Assembly: GCF_030348825.1 (NCBI RefSeq)
Contig: NZ_JAUCES010000005.1
Coordinates: forward strand, 1,488,001-1,552,000
DNA length: 64,000 nt
From: Fictibacillus sp. b24
GTDB taxonomy: Bacteria > Bacillota > Bacilli > Bacillales > Fictibacillaceae
Direction of reading: 5' to 3'
Below are positions 35,848-45,027 of this stretch, in pieces. Below the pieces are notes generated by a model. It was not told where the DNA came from. It saw only the letters and a program-made list of their open reading frames with translations, and ran no database searches. Both the position numbers and the translations under genes were made by a program. Positions within the stretch are counted from its first letter, which is position 1; each line of letters opens with the position of its first letter.

Positions 35848-35886
35848 TTAACAATACCTTTACAATTCATTAAAACGCAGTTCACA
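35848..35886 (+). promoter_or_regulatory. PhoP-binding region: four Pho boxes upstream of pstS
   Basis: TTAACA, TTTACA, TTAAAA and TTCACA start at 35848, 35859, 35870 and 35881, each separated by exactly five bases. This 11-bp phasing is the B. subtilis PhoP recognition pattern (TT(A/T/C)ACA repeats). A TATTGT at 35896 could be the -10. Confidence 0.8.
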
Positions 35887-36005
35887 TTCAAGGTTTATTG
35901 TAGAACATGTAAGAAAGAAACAAGCTCTTAAAAAAGGGATCATGACCTGAGAAGAATTTCTCTAACATGAAAAGACGAAAATCATATTTAGGGGGACCTA
36001 TCAAG

Positions 36006-36965
36006 ATGAAGAAAATGAAGTCTGTGTACCTTTTAGCGGTAATGTCACTAATCCTAGTTTTCGCTGCAGCATGTGGAAACAAGAGTGAAGATGGAGCTGC
36101 TGGCGGCGGAGATCTAAGCGGTAAAATCAAAATCGATGGATCATCCACAGTATTCCCAATTATGGAAGCTGTTTCTGAAGAGTTCCAAGCTGCAAATCCT
36201 GATGTTCAAGCACCTGTTGGAGTTTCGGGTTCAGGTGGTGGATTTGAAAAGTTCGTTCGTGGAGAACTTGACCTAGCTAATGCTTCACGTCCGATTAAAG
36301 ATGAAGAAAAAACAGCTGCTGCAGATAAAGGTATTGAATTCACTGAGTTCGAACTAGCAAAAGACGGTTTGTCAGTAGTAGTACCAAAAGAAAATGATTT
36401 CATTGATCACTTAACACTAGATGAGCTTAAAAAGATCTTCCTTGAAGAAGAGGCTGCAAAAACTTGGGCTGATGTACGTGAAGGATGGCCTAAAGAAAAA
36501 ATCGAAATTTATGCTCCAGGTACAGACTCTGGAACATACGATTATTTTGATGAAGTAATCCTTGAAGAAAAACCAATGCGCCGTGATGCTCAATTATCTG
36601 AAGATGACAACGTATTAGTTCAAGGTGTAACAGGTTCTAAAAATGCTATTGGATTCTTCGGTTATGCATACTACCAAGCAAATAAAGATAAAGTAAAAGC
36701 TGTTCCGATTGATGGTGGAAACGGTCCTGTAGAACCAACACCTAAAACAATTGAATCTGGTGAATACGCTCCACTTTCTCGTCCGTTGTTCACTTATGTA
36801 AACAACAAATCTCTAAAAGAAAACGAAGCAGTTTATGAGTACATGAAGTTTGCTCTTGAGAACGCAGGTGAGCTTGCATCATCTGATTCAATCGGATATG
36901 TATCACTTCCGAAAGAAAAGTACGAAGAGCAAATGAAAAAGCTTGATGAGCTTGCAGGTAAATAA
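36006..36965 (+). CDS. pstS: Phosphate ABC transporter, phosphate-binding lipoprotein
   Basis: Captures phosphate outside the membrane. The signal peptide ends with a lipobox (LVFAAAC, Cys23 from the chosen start). The phosphate-binding loops IDGSSTVFPI, GSGGGFEKFVRGE and APGTDSGTYDYF are intact. 319 residues. I chose ATG 36006, which follows AGGGGGA; the frame starting at 35967 has no RBS. Expression should depend on PhoPR through the four Pho boxes upstream. A strong hairpin after the gene likely lowers downstream expression relative to pstS. Confidence 0.96.
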   Translation: MKKMKSVYLLAVMSLILVFAAACGNKSEDGAAGGGDLSGKIKIDGSSTVFPIMEAVSEEFQAANPDVQAPVGVSGSGGGFEKFVRGELDLANASRPIKDEEKTAAADKGIEFTEFELAKDGLSVVVPKENDFIDHLTLDELKKIFLEEEAAKTWADVREGWPKEKIEIYAPGTDSGTYDYFDEVILEEKPMRRDAQLSEDDNVLVQGVTGSKNAIGFFGYAYYQANKDKVKAVPIDGGNGPVEPTPKTIESGEYAPLSRPLFTYVNNKSLKENEAVYEYMKFALENAGELASSDSIGYVSLPKEKYEEQMKKLDELAGK

Positions 36966-37001
36966 GAATTTCTTATGGAATAACTTAGGAAAATAATAAA
37001 G

Positions 37002-37030
37002 GGTGAGGAGCGGGATATCTCCTCACCTTT
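37002..37030 (+). terminator. Partial terminator/processing hairpin between pstS and pstC
   Basis: Perfect 9-bp arms GGTGAGGAG and CTCCTCACC followed by only TTT. Typical for making more PstS than channel subunits. Confidence 0.65.
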
Positions 37031-37069
37031 CACCTGTTTAGTATTGTCGAATTATAGGAGGTCTTGTTG

Positions 37070-38023
37070 GTGTCCAGAGATAAAACAAACCAAAAATCAA
37101 TCCGCTCTATGATTCAGGAGAATAAATCTTCAAGAAGTCAATCGGCGGTAATGGAAAAGGTAGTTCCAAAAATCTTTTTGATTTGTGCAATTATATCTAT
37201 TTTTACAACGTTAGGCATTGTTTTTACTTTATTAACAGAAACTGTTACGTTTTTTAGCCGAATTTCAATATTTGAGTTTTTAACGAATACTCGCTGGTTC
37301 CCTTTTACTTCTGACGAAAATGCAGACTACGGGATTCTTGCACTAGTTATGGGTACATTGACGATTACTGCCATTGCCATGGTTGTTGCAATCCCTGTAG
37401 GTCTTGCTGTAGCTATATATTTAAGTGAGTATGCATCAGCAAAAACTCGAAAGATCATTAAACCAATTCTTGAAGTTTTAGCTGGAATCCCTACAATTGT
37501 TTACGGATTCTTTGCACTCACGTTTGTAACACCTTTATTAGATAAAATTATTCCAGGCGGCATTTCAATCTTTAATGCTTTAAGCCCCGGAATTGTTGTG
37601 GGTATTATGATTATACCTATGATTGCATCATTATCAGAGGATGCGATGAATGCTGTGCCAAACTCTATGAGAGAAGGTGCTATGGCTTTAGGTGCAACAC
37701 GTTTTGAAGTTGCCATTAAAGTTGTATTGCCTGCTGCACTATCTGGAGTGATTGCTTCGTTTGTTCTAGGAATCTCAAGAGCAATTGGTGAAACAATGAT
37801 CGTAACCATTGCAGGTGGTTCTAGACCGACTGCCGATATTAATGTGACGGAATCCATTCAAACGATGACTGCTTACATCGTACAAGTCAGTCAAGGTGAT
37901 ACAGGATATGGAACTACGATTTATTACAGTATCTATGCTGTAGGTATGACGTTGTTTGTATTTACGTTAATCATGAATTTGCTTGCTCAATTTATTTCCC
38001 GCAAGTTTAGGGAGGAATATTAA
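37070..38023 (+). CDS. pstC: Phosphate ABC transporter, permease PstC
   Basis: Membrane subunit with about six helices and the EAA-type loop EDAMNAVPNSMREGAMALGATRFEVAIKVVLP. 317 residues. Three in-frame starts are possible (TTG 37064, TTG 37067, GTG 37070); GTG 37070 has the best spacing, 8 nt from AGGAGG (37056-37061). An extra cytoplasmic N-terminus of about 35 residues precedes the first helix. Its TAA overlaps the ATG of pstA. Confidence 0.94.
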   Translation: MSRDKTNQKSIRSMIQENKSSRSQSAVMEKVVPKIFLICAIISIFTTLGIVFTLLTETVTFFSRISIFEFLTNTRWFPFTSDENADYGILALVMGTLTITAIAMVVAIPVGLAVAIYLSEYASAKTRKIIKPILEVLAGIPTIVYGFFALTFVTPLLDKIIPGGISIFNALSPGIVVGIMIIPMIASLSEDAMNAVPNSMREGAMALGATRFEVAIKVVLPAALSGVIASFVLGISRAIGETMIVTIAGGSRPTADINVTESIQTMTAYIVQVSQGDTGYGTTIYYSIYAVGMTLFVFTLIMNLLAQFISRKFREEY

Positions 38024-38901
38024 TGGGTTTAATTAATAAAGAGTCTGTTAAAAAGAAAATGGGGAGCAGAATAGCAGCGAACGGCTTTGCTAAATTCCTG
38101 TTTATACTTGCAACATGCTTCTCCCTGCTTGTACTAGGTGTTTTGATCTATAGAATTTTATCTGAAGGATTACCTTATTTAAGTTTAGATTTTATTACTA
38201 ACTTCGCATCTAGAATGCCTGAACGTGCAGGTATTTGGGCAGCGCTGCTAGGAACGATCTGGATCATGGCGGTTACGGCACCTGTTTCATTTATCCTTGG
38301 TGTTGGAACGGCTATCTATCTTGAAGAGTATGCGAAGAAAAATGCATTCACAAAATTTGTTCAGATTAATATTTCTAACTTAGCTGGTGTTCCATCCATT
38401 GTATTTGGGTTGTTGGGACTTACAATCTTTGTTCGTTTAGCTGGACTCGGATCGAGTGTGCTGGCTGGTGGATTAACGATGAGTTTATTGATTCTTCCTG
38501 TTATTGTAGTTGCTTCTCAAGAAGCGATCAGAACAGTTCCGAGGGAAATTCGTGAGGCTTCATTTGGAATGGGCGCAACAAAGTGGCAAACCATTAGAAG
38601 AATTGTGTTTCCTGCTGCGCTACCTGGTATTTTGACTGGAACAATCTTGGCTCTATCTCGTGCAGTTGGGGAAACAGCTCCATTATTAGTGTTAGGAGCA
38701 TTAGCATATGTTGCTTTTGTGCCAGAAAATTTATTCTCGCAGTTTACGGTGCTTCCTATTCAGCTTTACAACTGGACGAGCAGACCACAAGAAGATTTCC
38801 ATATGCTCGCAGCGAGCGGAATCATTATCTTGATGATCATCTTGCTGATTATGAATTCCATTGCGGTATTTATTCGAAATAAGTTTCATAAACGCTTCTA
38901 A
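38023..38901 (+). CDS. pstA: Phosphate ABC transporter, permease PstA
   Basis: Second channel subunit, 292 residues, about six helices, with the ABC-contact loop [23 protein letters not shown]. The start ATG shares one base with the pstC stop (TAATG) and follows GGGAGGAATATTA, so translation is coupled. Forms a heterodimer with PstC. Confidence 0.95.
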   Translation: MGLINKESVKKKMGSRIAANGFAKFLFILATCFSLLVLGVLIYRILSEGLPYLSLDFITNFASRMPERAGIWAALLGTIWIMAVTAPVSFILGVGTAIYLEEYAKKNAFTKFVQINISNLAGVPSIVFGLLGLTIFVRLAGLGSSVLAGGLTMSLLILPVIVVASQEAIRTVPREIREASFGMGATKWQTIRRIVFPAALPGILTGTILALSRAVGETAPLLVLGALAYVAFVPENLFSQFTVLPIQLYNWTSRPQEDFHMLAASGIIILMIILLIMNSIAVFIRNKFHKRF

Positions 38902-38924
38902 CAGAGAGAAGGAGGACAAAAAAC

Positions 38925-39734
38925 ATGGACATCACAATTAATAAGCAATTGGTACAAAAGGGAGAAAAAGATCAGGATTTCACACCTGTCTTTAATATAA
39001 ACAACTTAAACTTATGGTATGGTCAAGATCATGCATTAAAAGATATTAAATTCGATATCCCTGAAAAGCAGGTTACTGCGATTATTGGACCATCAGGATG
39101 CGGGAAATCTACGTTTATTAAAACGTTGAACAGAATGGTTGAAATGATTCCGATCGTTCGTATGTCCGGGGAAATTGTTTATAGAGATAAAAATATTTTT
39201 GATCCTAAATACGGTGTTGAAGAACTTCGTACACAAGTAGGTATGGTATTTCAAAAGCCGAATCCGTTCCCTAAATCAATCTATGATAATGTAGCTTATG
39301 GACCGCGTATTCACGGGATCAAGAACAAAAAAGTATTAGATGAAGTTGTTGAAAAAAGCTTAAAAGGCGCAGCAATTTGGGATGAAGTGAAAGACCGTCT
39401 GAATGAGAATGCTTATGGTTTATCCGGAGGCCAGCAGCAGCGTCTATGTATTGCACGCTGTCTTGCAATTGAACCCGACGTAATCTTGATGGATGAACCA
39501 ACATCTGCACTTGATCCAATCTCGACATTAAAAGTAGAAGAGCTTGTTCAAGAATTGAAAAAGGATTATAGCATTGTTATTGTTACTCATAACATGCAGC
39601 AAGCAGCTCGTATTTCGGATCGTACAGCATTCTTCCTTAATGGGGAAGTTGTAGAGTACACAGATACCAGCACATTGTTCTCGAATCCATCTGATAAGCG
39701 AACAGAAGATTATATTACAGGACGTTTTGGTTAA
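38925..39734 (+). CDS. pstB: Phosphate ABC transporter, ATPase PstB
   Basis: ATPase with Walker [11 protein letters not shown]-loop [13 protein letters not shown], signature LSGGQQQRL, Walker [14 protein letters not shown] and [13 protein letters not shown]. 269 residues with an N-terminal extension of about 20 residues compared with E. coli. ATG 38925 follows GAAGGAGG. Unlike B. subtilis, which has two pstB genes, only one is present. phoU follows by 24 bp. Confidence 0.96.
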   Translation: MDITINKQLVQKGEKDQDFTPVFNINNLNLWYGQDHALKDIKFDIPEKQVTAIIGPSGCGKSTFIKTLNRMVEMIPIVRMSGEIVYRDKNIFDPKYGVEELRTQVGMVFQKPNPFPKSIYDNVAYGPRIHGIKNKKVLDEVVEKSLKGAAIWDEVKDRLNENAYGLSGGQQQRLCIARCLAIEPDVILMDEPTSALDPISTLKVEELVQELKKDYSIVIVTHNMQQAARISDRTAFFLNGEVVEYTDTSTLFSNPSDKRTEDYITGRFG

Positions 39735-39758
39735 TAAAAGCGAATAGGAGTGGGATAA

Positions 39759-40418
39759 ATGGTTGTTCGTGAAAATTTTCAGCTTCAATTAGAAGAAATG
39801 AAAAATGCTATTATTCAGATTTCAAAGCTGACAGAAGAAGCTTTGCTTGAATCTGTAGAAGCTCTAAAAACTCAAGATTTAGATAAAGCATTAGAAGTTA
39901 TTGAAAATGACAATAGAATAAATGTGTTAGAAGATGAGATCAATGATATGGCCATTCTTTTAATCGCAAAACAAGCTCCTGTAGCGTCAGATTTAAGAAG
40001 AATCATCGCTGCTATTAAGATTTCATCTGACATTGAAAGAATGGCTGATTTTGCAGTAAATATTGCAAAATCAACGATTCGAATCGGCAAGCAGGAACTG
40101 ATTAAACCCCTCGAAGAACTTCCTAAAATGGCGCATCATGCTATAAAGATGCTGACTGCAGCTACAAAAGCTTACGTGGAAGAAGACGTTGCACTTGCAA
40201 AAGAACTTGCTGATATGGATGACTTTGTTGATGAAACGTATGGGAAAATTATTAAAGAGCTTCTAGAGTTAATGACCAAAAATCCTGATCACCTTTCACA
40301 AATTAGCCAATTGTTGTTTGTATGCAGATACATTGAGCGTACAGCTGATCATGCAACAAATATTGCAGAAAGCATTATCTTCCTGGTTAAAGGGAAAAGA
40401 TACGGTTTGAATGATTAA
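39759..40418 (+). CDS. phoU: Phosphate-signalling regulator PhoU
   Basis: Two-repeat helical protein (219 residues) with metal-binding signatures in KISSDIERMADFAVNIAK and RYIERTADHATNIAESI. PhoU adjusts Pst transport and Pho signalling. B. subtilis lacks phoU at the end of its pst operon, so the arrangement here is like that of other Bacillota. ATG 39759 follows AATAGGAGTGGG. Last gene of the operon before a bidirectional terminator. Confidence 0.95.
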   Translation: MVVRENFQLQLEEMKNAIIQISKLTEEALLESVEALKTQDLDKALEVIENDNRINVLEDEINDMAILLIAKQAPVASDLRRIIAAIKISSDIERMADFAVNIAKSTIRIGKQELIKPLEELPKMAHHAIKMLTAATKAYVEEDVALAKELADMDDFVDETYGKIIKELLELMTKNPDHLSQISQLLFVCRYIERTADHATNIAESIIFLVKGKRYGLND

Positions 40419-40466
40419 AGACAGTTTCACTTATTGCACTTCATCCTTTAGAAAAACGCATAAAAG

Positions 40467-40502
40467 AAAGAGCAAGCGTCATGATGCGCTTGCTCTTTTT
40501 TA
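40467..40502. terminator. Bidirectional terminator after phoU
   Basis: 12-bp arms AAAGAGCAAGCG and CGCTTGCTCTTT with an 8-nt loop, between convergent genes. Confidence 0.92.
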
Positions 40503-40509
40503 TGTACAA

Positions 40510-40980
40510 TTATGAACTTGTAATCTCTTTAGCGATTTCGTCAAAGTTCATCTTGCTGTTTACTTGATGAGATTCAGCCCTTACTGCACCTTCTAAGTTG
40601 TTTGTACGTAGATATTTCAAAAATTCTTTGCTGTCTTTAATAATATTCCCTTTTTGTAAAAGATCACAAACTTCACCTGTTGTCATTCCTTGAGTGATTG
40701 TCAAAGTCATTTGAAAAACTTTTTCTTCCTCTTCCTTTACAGGAGCAGTCTTTGGTTCTTCTTTGGCTGCAGGAGCTGCAACGGCAGTTTGTGTTTCTTT
40801 TAATGCAGTAAATTCGTCTTTTGAAATTGCTATTTCGCCTTTTTCAGAAAGATATTGAGATACCGTTTCATCTGTTAAAACAGATTTTGTATCTGTATCA
40901 GCCGTATAATAAAAACCAGCTAAAATACCAGTTGAAAGAATAATACCTGCTGAAAATCCGCGAAGGTTTTTGCTTGTCAT
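40510..40980 (-). CDS. yqzC: YqzC-like membrane-anchored protein with MltG/YceG-like C-terminal motif
   Basis: 156-residue protein with an N-terminal membrane anchor (GFSAGIILSTGILAGFYY), an Ala/Glu/Lys/Pro-rich linker (AAPAAKEEPKTAPVKEEEE), and a C-terminal segment (TLTITQGMTTGEVCDLLQKGNIIKDSKEFLKYLR) that resembles the LysM-like subdomain of YceG/MltG endolytic transglycosylases, without the catalytic domain. I chose ATG 40980 (minus), 8 nt from GAGGGG; ATG 40986 is too close. It is followed downstream only by the shared phoU terminator; the location after pst matches yqzC. Confidence 0.75.
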   Translation of the reverse strand: MTSKNLRGFSAGIILSTGILAGFYYTADTDTKSVLTDETVSQYLSEKGEIAISKDEFTALKETQTAVAAPAAKEEPKTAPVKEEEEKVFQMTLTITQGMTTGEVCDLLQKGNIIKDSKEFLKYLRTNNLEGAVRAESHQVNSKMNFDEIAKEITSS

Positions 40981-41000
40981 ACCCATTTCCCCTCACAAAT

Positions 41001-41192
41001 TTAGTTCTTATCGTTAATCATCATTTCGTCTTCAAGAACTTTTAATTTCTTTTTAACTTGATAGATTTCTTTCATTAGCTGAATCGTGAAATTTTCCAGC
41101 TGTGTTTCAACTGAGTTTTCGCGATTTTTTCTAAAGGAAAGAATCAAAAGAATAACACCTACAAGTAACAATCCAAAAATAGCAAACTCCAT
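41001..41192 (-). CDS. Small membrane protein with coiled-coil tail
   Basis: 63-residue protein: one N-terminal helix (FAIFGLLLVGVILLILSF) followed by a Lys/Glu-rich coiled coil (ENFTIQLMKEIYQVKKKLKVLEDEMM). ATG 41192 (minus) follows GGGAGGA. It lies 20 bp upstream of the yqzC-like gene, in the same direction. The position suggests YqzD, but the length is shorter than I recall for that protein. Function unknown. Confidence 0.75.
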   Translation of the reverse strand: MEFAIFGLLLVGVILLILSFRKNRENSVETQLENFTIQLMKEIYQVKKKLKVLEDEMMINDKN

Positions 41193-41262
41193 AAAATCCT
41201 CCCTAAAATAAAGCTATACACTTTACTTTTATAACATAGTATTTACCCGTGGTATAGGTTTT

Positions 41263-41292
41263 TTCGCAAATGTTTACAAAAATTGCTACAAT
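41263..41292 (+). promoter_or_regulatory. Candidate promoter of the alpha-glucan operon
   Basis: TTCGCA and TACAAT with 18-bp spacing. If used, the transcript would have a leader of about 260 nt before the DUF4912 gene. Confidence 0.35.
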
Positions 41293-41307
41293 TCGACTAT
41301 TTTCATA

Positions 41308-41364
41308 CAGGACATGATTGAAGTAGATAGGTATTACCTTGAATCATTGGCGTTTTTTGTCCTG
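41308..41364 (+). promoter_or_regulatory. Long hairpin in the leader of the DUF4912-GH57 operon
   Basis: Outer arms CAGGACA and TGTCCTG, middle arms ATGATT and AATCAT, and an apical AGGTA/TTACCT pairing form an interrupted stem of 57 nt. No T tract follows, so it is not an ordinary terminator. The rest of the 370-bp gap holds no gene that I can support. Confidence 0.5.
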
Positions 41365-41560
41365 ATTTGTCAATTTAACAGAATAATCTGACGGAGAAAC
41401 CGATTTCAAAAACTTTACATATACGGAAATCACAAGTGGGGCATGGAAGCGTCATTTTTCGACTTTTTTGACACATTGTATATAAAAATATCCAGTGATA
41501 CGATTAATAAAAATGAGGTATAAAACTTAGTTTACTAGAATAATTGAATAGGATGAGGTG

Positions 41561-42214
41561 ATGAACTTGATCGAAGATATTGTGAAATTAAAGGAAAAAG
41601 GTCTTACGTTACAAGAGATCGCACAAAGAATGAACATGTCTTTAGGAAAGGTTCAATACCGCTGGTATAAATACCGCCAGCAGCAAACACCATCGAATCA
41701 TGAACTTTCTCCTGAAGCCGTAGCTGTTAAAGAGAAGGAAAAGTGGACGATGCCATATGAATACGAAGAAGATAATGTGTGTCTCATGCCAAGAACATCT
41801 GATAGTTTGTATGCCTATTGGAGTTTCACAGAATCCATCAAACAGATGGCAGAACACCATTTTCGCACAAAATGGGAAGAACTTCCTTCCGTTTTGAAGA
41901 TTTATGATGTAACTGACATTGAATTTTTTGGACATAATGCACACCGTACATTTGAAGTGGAGCTTCCTCCCATGACTAATAATTGGTTTCTTCAATCTTT
42001 AGAACCAGGGAGAACGTTTATTGTGGACATCGGAACGCGCACTTTTGATGGAAGTTTTTTTACACTGCTGCGTTCAAATCCCGCTGAAACAAGTCCTGAT
42101 CCTTATAACAGTATACATGATGAAAAGATAGAACGATGGAAACATCAGGATGTTAACGAGCCTGAATGGCTGGAGAACTTTTCAACCTATTCGTACTATC
42201 AAAAAATTAGATAG
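41561..42214 (+). CDS. HTH-DUF4912 protein, first gene of the alpha-glucan operon
   Basis: 217-residue protein. The N-terminal 40 residues form an HTH of the sigma-70 region 4/resolvase kind (LKEKGLTLQEIAQRMNMSLGKVQYRWYKYR). The rest is DUF4912 (DNVCLMPRTSDSLYAYWSF ... KIYDVTDIEF ... FIVDIGTRTFDGSFFTLLRS), a beta-rich domain of unknown role that I recall near GH57/GT4 glucan genes in other bacteria. It starts 12 bp before the GH57-GT4 gene and is probably its regulator or a carbohydrate-sensing partner. ATG 41561 is preceded by AGGATGAGGTG; TTG 41567 is an alternative start. Confidence 0.8.
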   Translation: MNLIEDIVKLKEKGLTLQEIAQRMNMSLGKVQYRWYKYRQQQTPSNHELSPEAVAVKEKEKWTMPYEYEEDNVCLMPRTSDSLYAYWSFTESIKQMAEHHFRTKWEELPSVLKIYDVTDIEFFGHNAHRTFEVELPPMTNNWFLQSLEPGRTFIVDIGTRTFDGSFFTLLRSNPAETSPDPYNSIHDEKIERWKHQDVNEPEWLENFSTYSYYQKIR

Positions 42215-42225
42215 GAGAGTAAAAC

Positions 42226-45027
42226 ATGTCTAACGGGTATTTTTCACTGGTCTTGCACGCTCACCTTCCTTATGTGAGGCATAAAGAAGCAAACCGTTTA
42301 GAGGAAAGATGGGTATTTGAGGCACTTACTGAGACATACATCCCGTTATTGTGGGTACTCGAAGAACAGCCCGAATACTTGTCTTGGACTCTATCATTTT
42401 CACCGCCACTTCTTGAACTACTAAACGATCCTGTGATTCAGAAGCGCTATTTAGAACATTTAGATCTAACGATGAAACTTGTTCAGAAAGAAAAAAAACA
42501 ATCGACTCGAACGGAAGAGCAAGATGTTATTCAGTTTTATGAAGAACGTTATAAAAAAATCATGGAAACGTACCAAAAACACGACTGTAAGATTACAAAT
42601 GCGTATAAACAGTTTATGGATCAAGGGAAGGTAACTTGTATTACATCTGCTGCTACTCACGCCTTCCTTCCTTACGTTGAAACAGAGCAAGGTATTAAAG
42701 CTCAGATCCTTTCTGGTATTCATACGTTTGAAAAGTATTTTAATGAAAAGCCTAAAGGGTTTTGGCTTCCAGAATGCGCATACTCTCCTGGAGTAGATAA
42801 AGTGTTAGCTGAAGCTGGGGTTCGCTACACATTTGTTGATGAGGAAACGTTGTTAAGAAGCAAGCCCGCACCTTCTAAAGGAATTGGTGCGCCCGTTTAT
42901 TCTCCTCATGGAGTGGCATTGTTCTCAAGAAATCAATGTATCTCTGAAACAATTTGGAACTCATCAGTTGGTTACCCTGGTGATTATGACTATCGTGAGT
43001 TCTATCGTGATGTAGCTTATGAGCGTGACCATGAGTACATTAAGAGCTTTATACATCCTGATGGTATAAGGATTGATACTGGTTTAAAGTATTGGCGTAT
43101 AACAGGGAAAACAGAAAATAAAGATTGGTACAAAAGGGATTGGGCTTTAAATAAATTGCAGCAACATGCATTTGATTTTTGTCATCGAATTACAGATTAT
43201 CTACATACCAACAAACAATCTTATCCTCCTCAGCTTATAACTGCACCATTTGATGCAGAACTATTTGGACACTGGTGGTTTGAAGGACCGGAATTTTTAC
43301 TTCAATCAATGAAAGTTTCAACTGACCAAGACATCACGTGGATTACACCTCAAGAATTTTTAAACAGACACTATCAAGACTTAGAAACCGTTAGACCTTG
43401 TTTTTCAACATGGGGAAAAAATCAAACAGGAGAAGTATGGCTAAACGAGACCAACGCTTGGATGTATAGACACCTTCATCACTGCGAAAGAAAGCTAGTT
43501 CAGCTTGCCGCTCATCTTTCAAATGGTAAAGGAAACATTGTCGTTGAACGCTACGCGAATCAAATGGTAAGAGAATGGATGCTTGCTGCTAGTTCAGACT
43601 GGGCTTTTATTGTTGAAGGCGATAGTGCATCACAGTATGCTAAGAACCGTTTTCAGCAGCACATTGAAAGGTTTCATGAACTGAATAATTCGATCTATAA
43701 TCAAAACTTCTATCCGGAAGAAATTTCTGCTTACGAAAATGAATTTCCTTTTCTTATGACAGATCTCTGGCAATTCTTTAAAAACCCGCATGATGAATAT
43801 GTGGAAGCTCACTACAGCAAGAAAAAAGGCAACGGAAAGAAAATCTTAATGCTATCTTGGGAATTTCCTCCGATGGTAGTAGGCGGATTAGCAAGACACG
43901 TATTTGATCTATCTAGAAAGTTGGTAGAACAAGGTTCAGAGGTTTATGTTGTGACTTCTTCGGTTGAGGGTTATCCAGAACATGAAGTCAATAATGGTGT
44001 TCATGTCTACAGAGTTGCAGGCAAACAGCCGAACTTTGAATCGTTCTTCCATTGGACCGGAAGTTTGAATATGGCGATGGTTGAACAAGCGAATTGTCTT
44101 GCTAAAAAGTTTGATTTTGATTGTATACACGCACATGATTGGCTCGTTTCAGTTGCCGCTCTCGCCATAAAGAAGGAACTTAATATTCCTCTTATCACTA
44201 CGATTCATGCAACTGAGCACGGAAGGAATAACGGGATTACATCACCGCTTCAGTATGAGATCAACCAAAAAGAATGGGAACTTATGGATGGATCGGACAG
44301 CCTTATTGTGTGCAGCAAATATATGAAAACTGAATTAACCGATGTTTTTAGCATTCCAGAAGAAAAGATCACGATTCTGCCAAATGGAATAGATCCTGAG
44401 CAGATTGTTTATGAGTCTGAATCAGCCATAGAAAATCAAAACGATAACGATCAAGAACTTCTTTTATTCTCGGTTGGAAGGCTTGTAAAAGAAAAAGGAT
44501 TTCAAACGATCATCGAAGCAGCAGAGATTTTAAGAAACAATGGAAAGCGCGTAAAATTCGTTATTGCTGGAAAAGGGCCTTTGTTTGATGAACTAAATGA
44601 AATGATAAGGCAGAAACATTTATCGGAATTTGTTCATCTTGCTGGATTCGTTAGTGATGAAGAAAGAAATGAATGGTTCGCGAAAGCAGATGCTGCTTTG
44701 TTCCCAAGTCATTATGAACCGTTCGGCATTGTAGCTCTTGAAGGCATGGCGTCCGGAAAGCTAACCATTGTTTCAGACACTGGTGGATTAAGAGAGATTA
44801 TTGATCATGAGAAAACTGGTTTAAAGGTATATCCAAATGATCCTCATAGTATTGTTTGGGCAGTTGAATTTATTCTATCTAATCGTGATCGCTGCAAAGA
44901 GATTGCCCTAAATGGTGAAGAAATCGCAAGAACTGTATTCAGTTGGAATTCTATTGCAGAAAAGACAGCTGAATTATATGCAATGTTTCATAAAAAAAAT
45001 ACATCAAAAGTGGGAGGAATCGTGTAA
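42226..45027 (+). CDS. GH57-type 1,4-alpha-glucan branching enzyme fused to a GT4 glycosyltransferase
   Basis: 933 residues in two enzymes. Residues 1-530 are a GH57/DUF1957 branching-enzyme domain: SLVLHAHLPYVRH at the N-terminus, nucleophile Glu183 in FWLPECAYSPG, and acid/base Asp343 in TAPFDAELFGHWWFEGPEFL. From about 538 a GT4 family glycosyltransferase begins (ILMLSWEFPPMVVGGLARHV), with the GT-B C-terminal motif HYEPFGIVALEGMASG near residue 830 carrying the EX7E pair. One chain could thus elongate and branch an alpha-1,4-glucan. The GT4 half resembles glycogen-synthase-like and maltose-1-phosphate-synthase-like enzymes. No signal peptide. Its TAA shares a base with the next ATG. Confidence 0.88.
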   Translation: MSNGYFSLVLHAHLPYVRHKEANRLEERWVFEALTETYIPLLWVLEEQPEYLSWTLSFSPPLLELLNDPVIQKRYLEHLDLTMKLVQKEKKQSTRTEEQDVIQFYEERYKKIMETYQKHDCKITNAYKQFMDQGKVTCITSAATHAFLPYVETEQGIKAQILSGIHTFEKYFNEKPKGFWLPECAYSPGVDKVLAEAGVRYTFVDEETLLRSKPAPSKGIGAPVYSPHGVALFSRNQCISETIWNSSVGYPGDYDYREFYRDVAYERDHEYIKSFIHPDGIRIDTGLKYWRITGKTENKDWYKRDWALNKLQQHAFDFCHRITDYLHTNKQSYPPQLITAPFDAELFGHWWFEGPEFLLQSMKVSTDQDITWITPQEFLNRHYQDLETVRPCFSTWGKNQTGEVWLNETNAWMYRHLHHCERKLVQLAAHLSNGKGNIVVERYANQMVREWMLAASSDWAFIVEGDSASQYAKNRFQQHIERFHELNNSIYNQNFYPEEISAYENEFPFLMTDLWQFFKNPHDEYVEAHYSKKKGNGKKILMLSWEFPPMVVGGLARHVFDLSRKLVEQGSEVYVVTSSVEGYPEHEVNNGVHVYRVAGKQPNFESFFHWTGSLNMAMVEQANCLAKKFDFDCIHAHDWLVSVAALAIKKELNIPLITTIHATEHGRNNGITSPLQYEINQKEWELMDGSDSLIVCSKYMKTELTDVFSIPEEKITILPNGIDPEQIVYESESAIENQNDNDQELLLFSVGRLVKEKGFQTIIEAAEILRNNGKRVKFVIAGKGPLFDELNEMIRQKHLSEFVHLAGFVSDEERNEWFAKADAALFPSHYEPFGIVALEGMASGKLTIVSDTGGLREIIDHEKTGLKVYPNDPHSIVWAVEFILSNRDRCKEIALNGEEIARTVFSWNSIAEKTAELYAMFHKKNTSKVGGIV

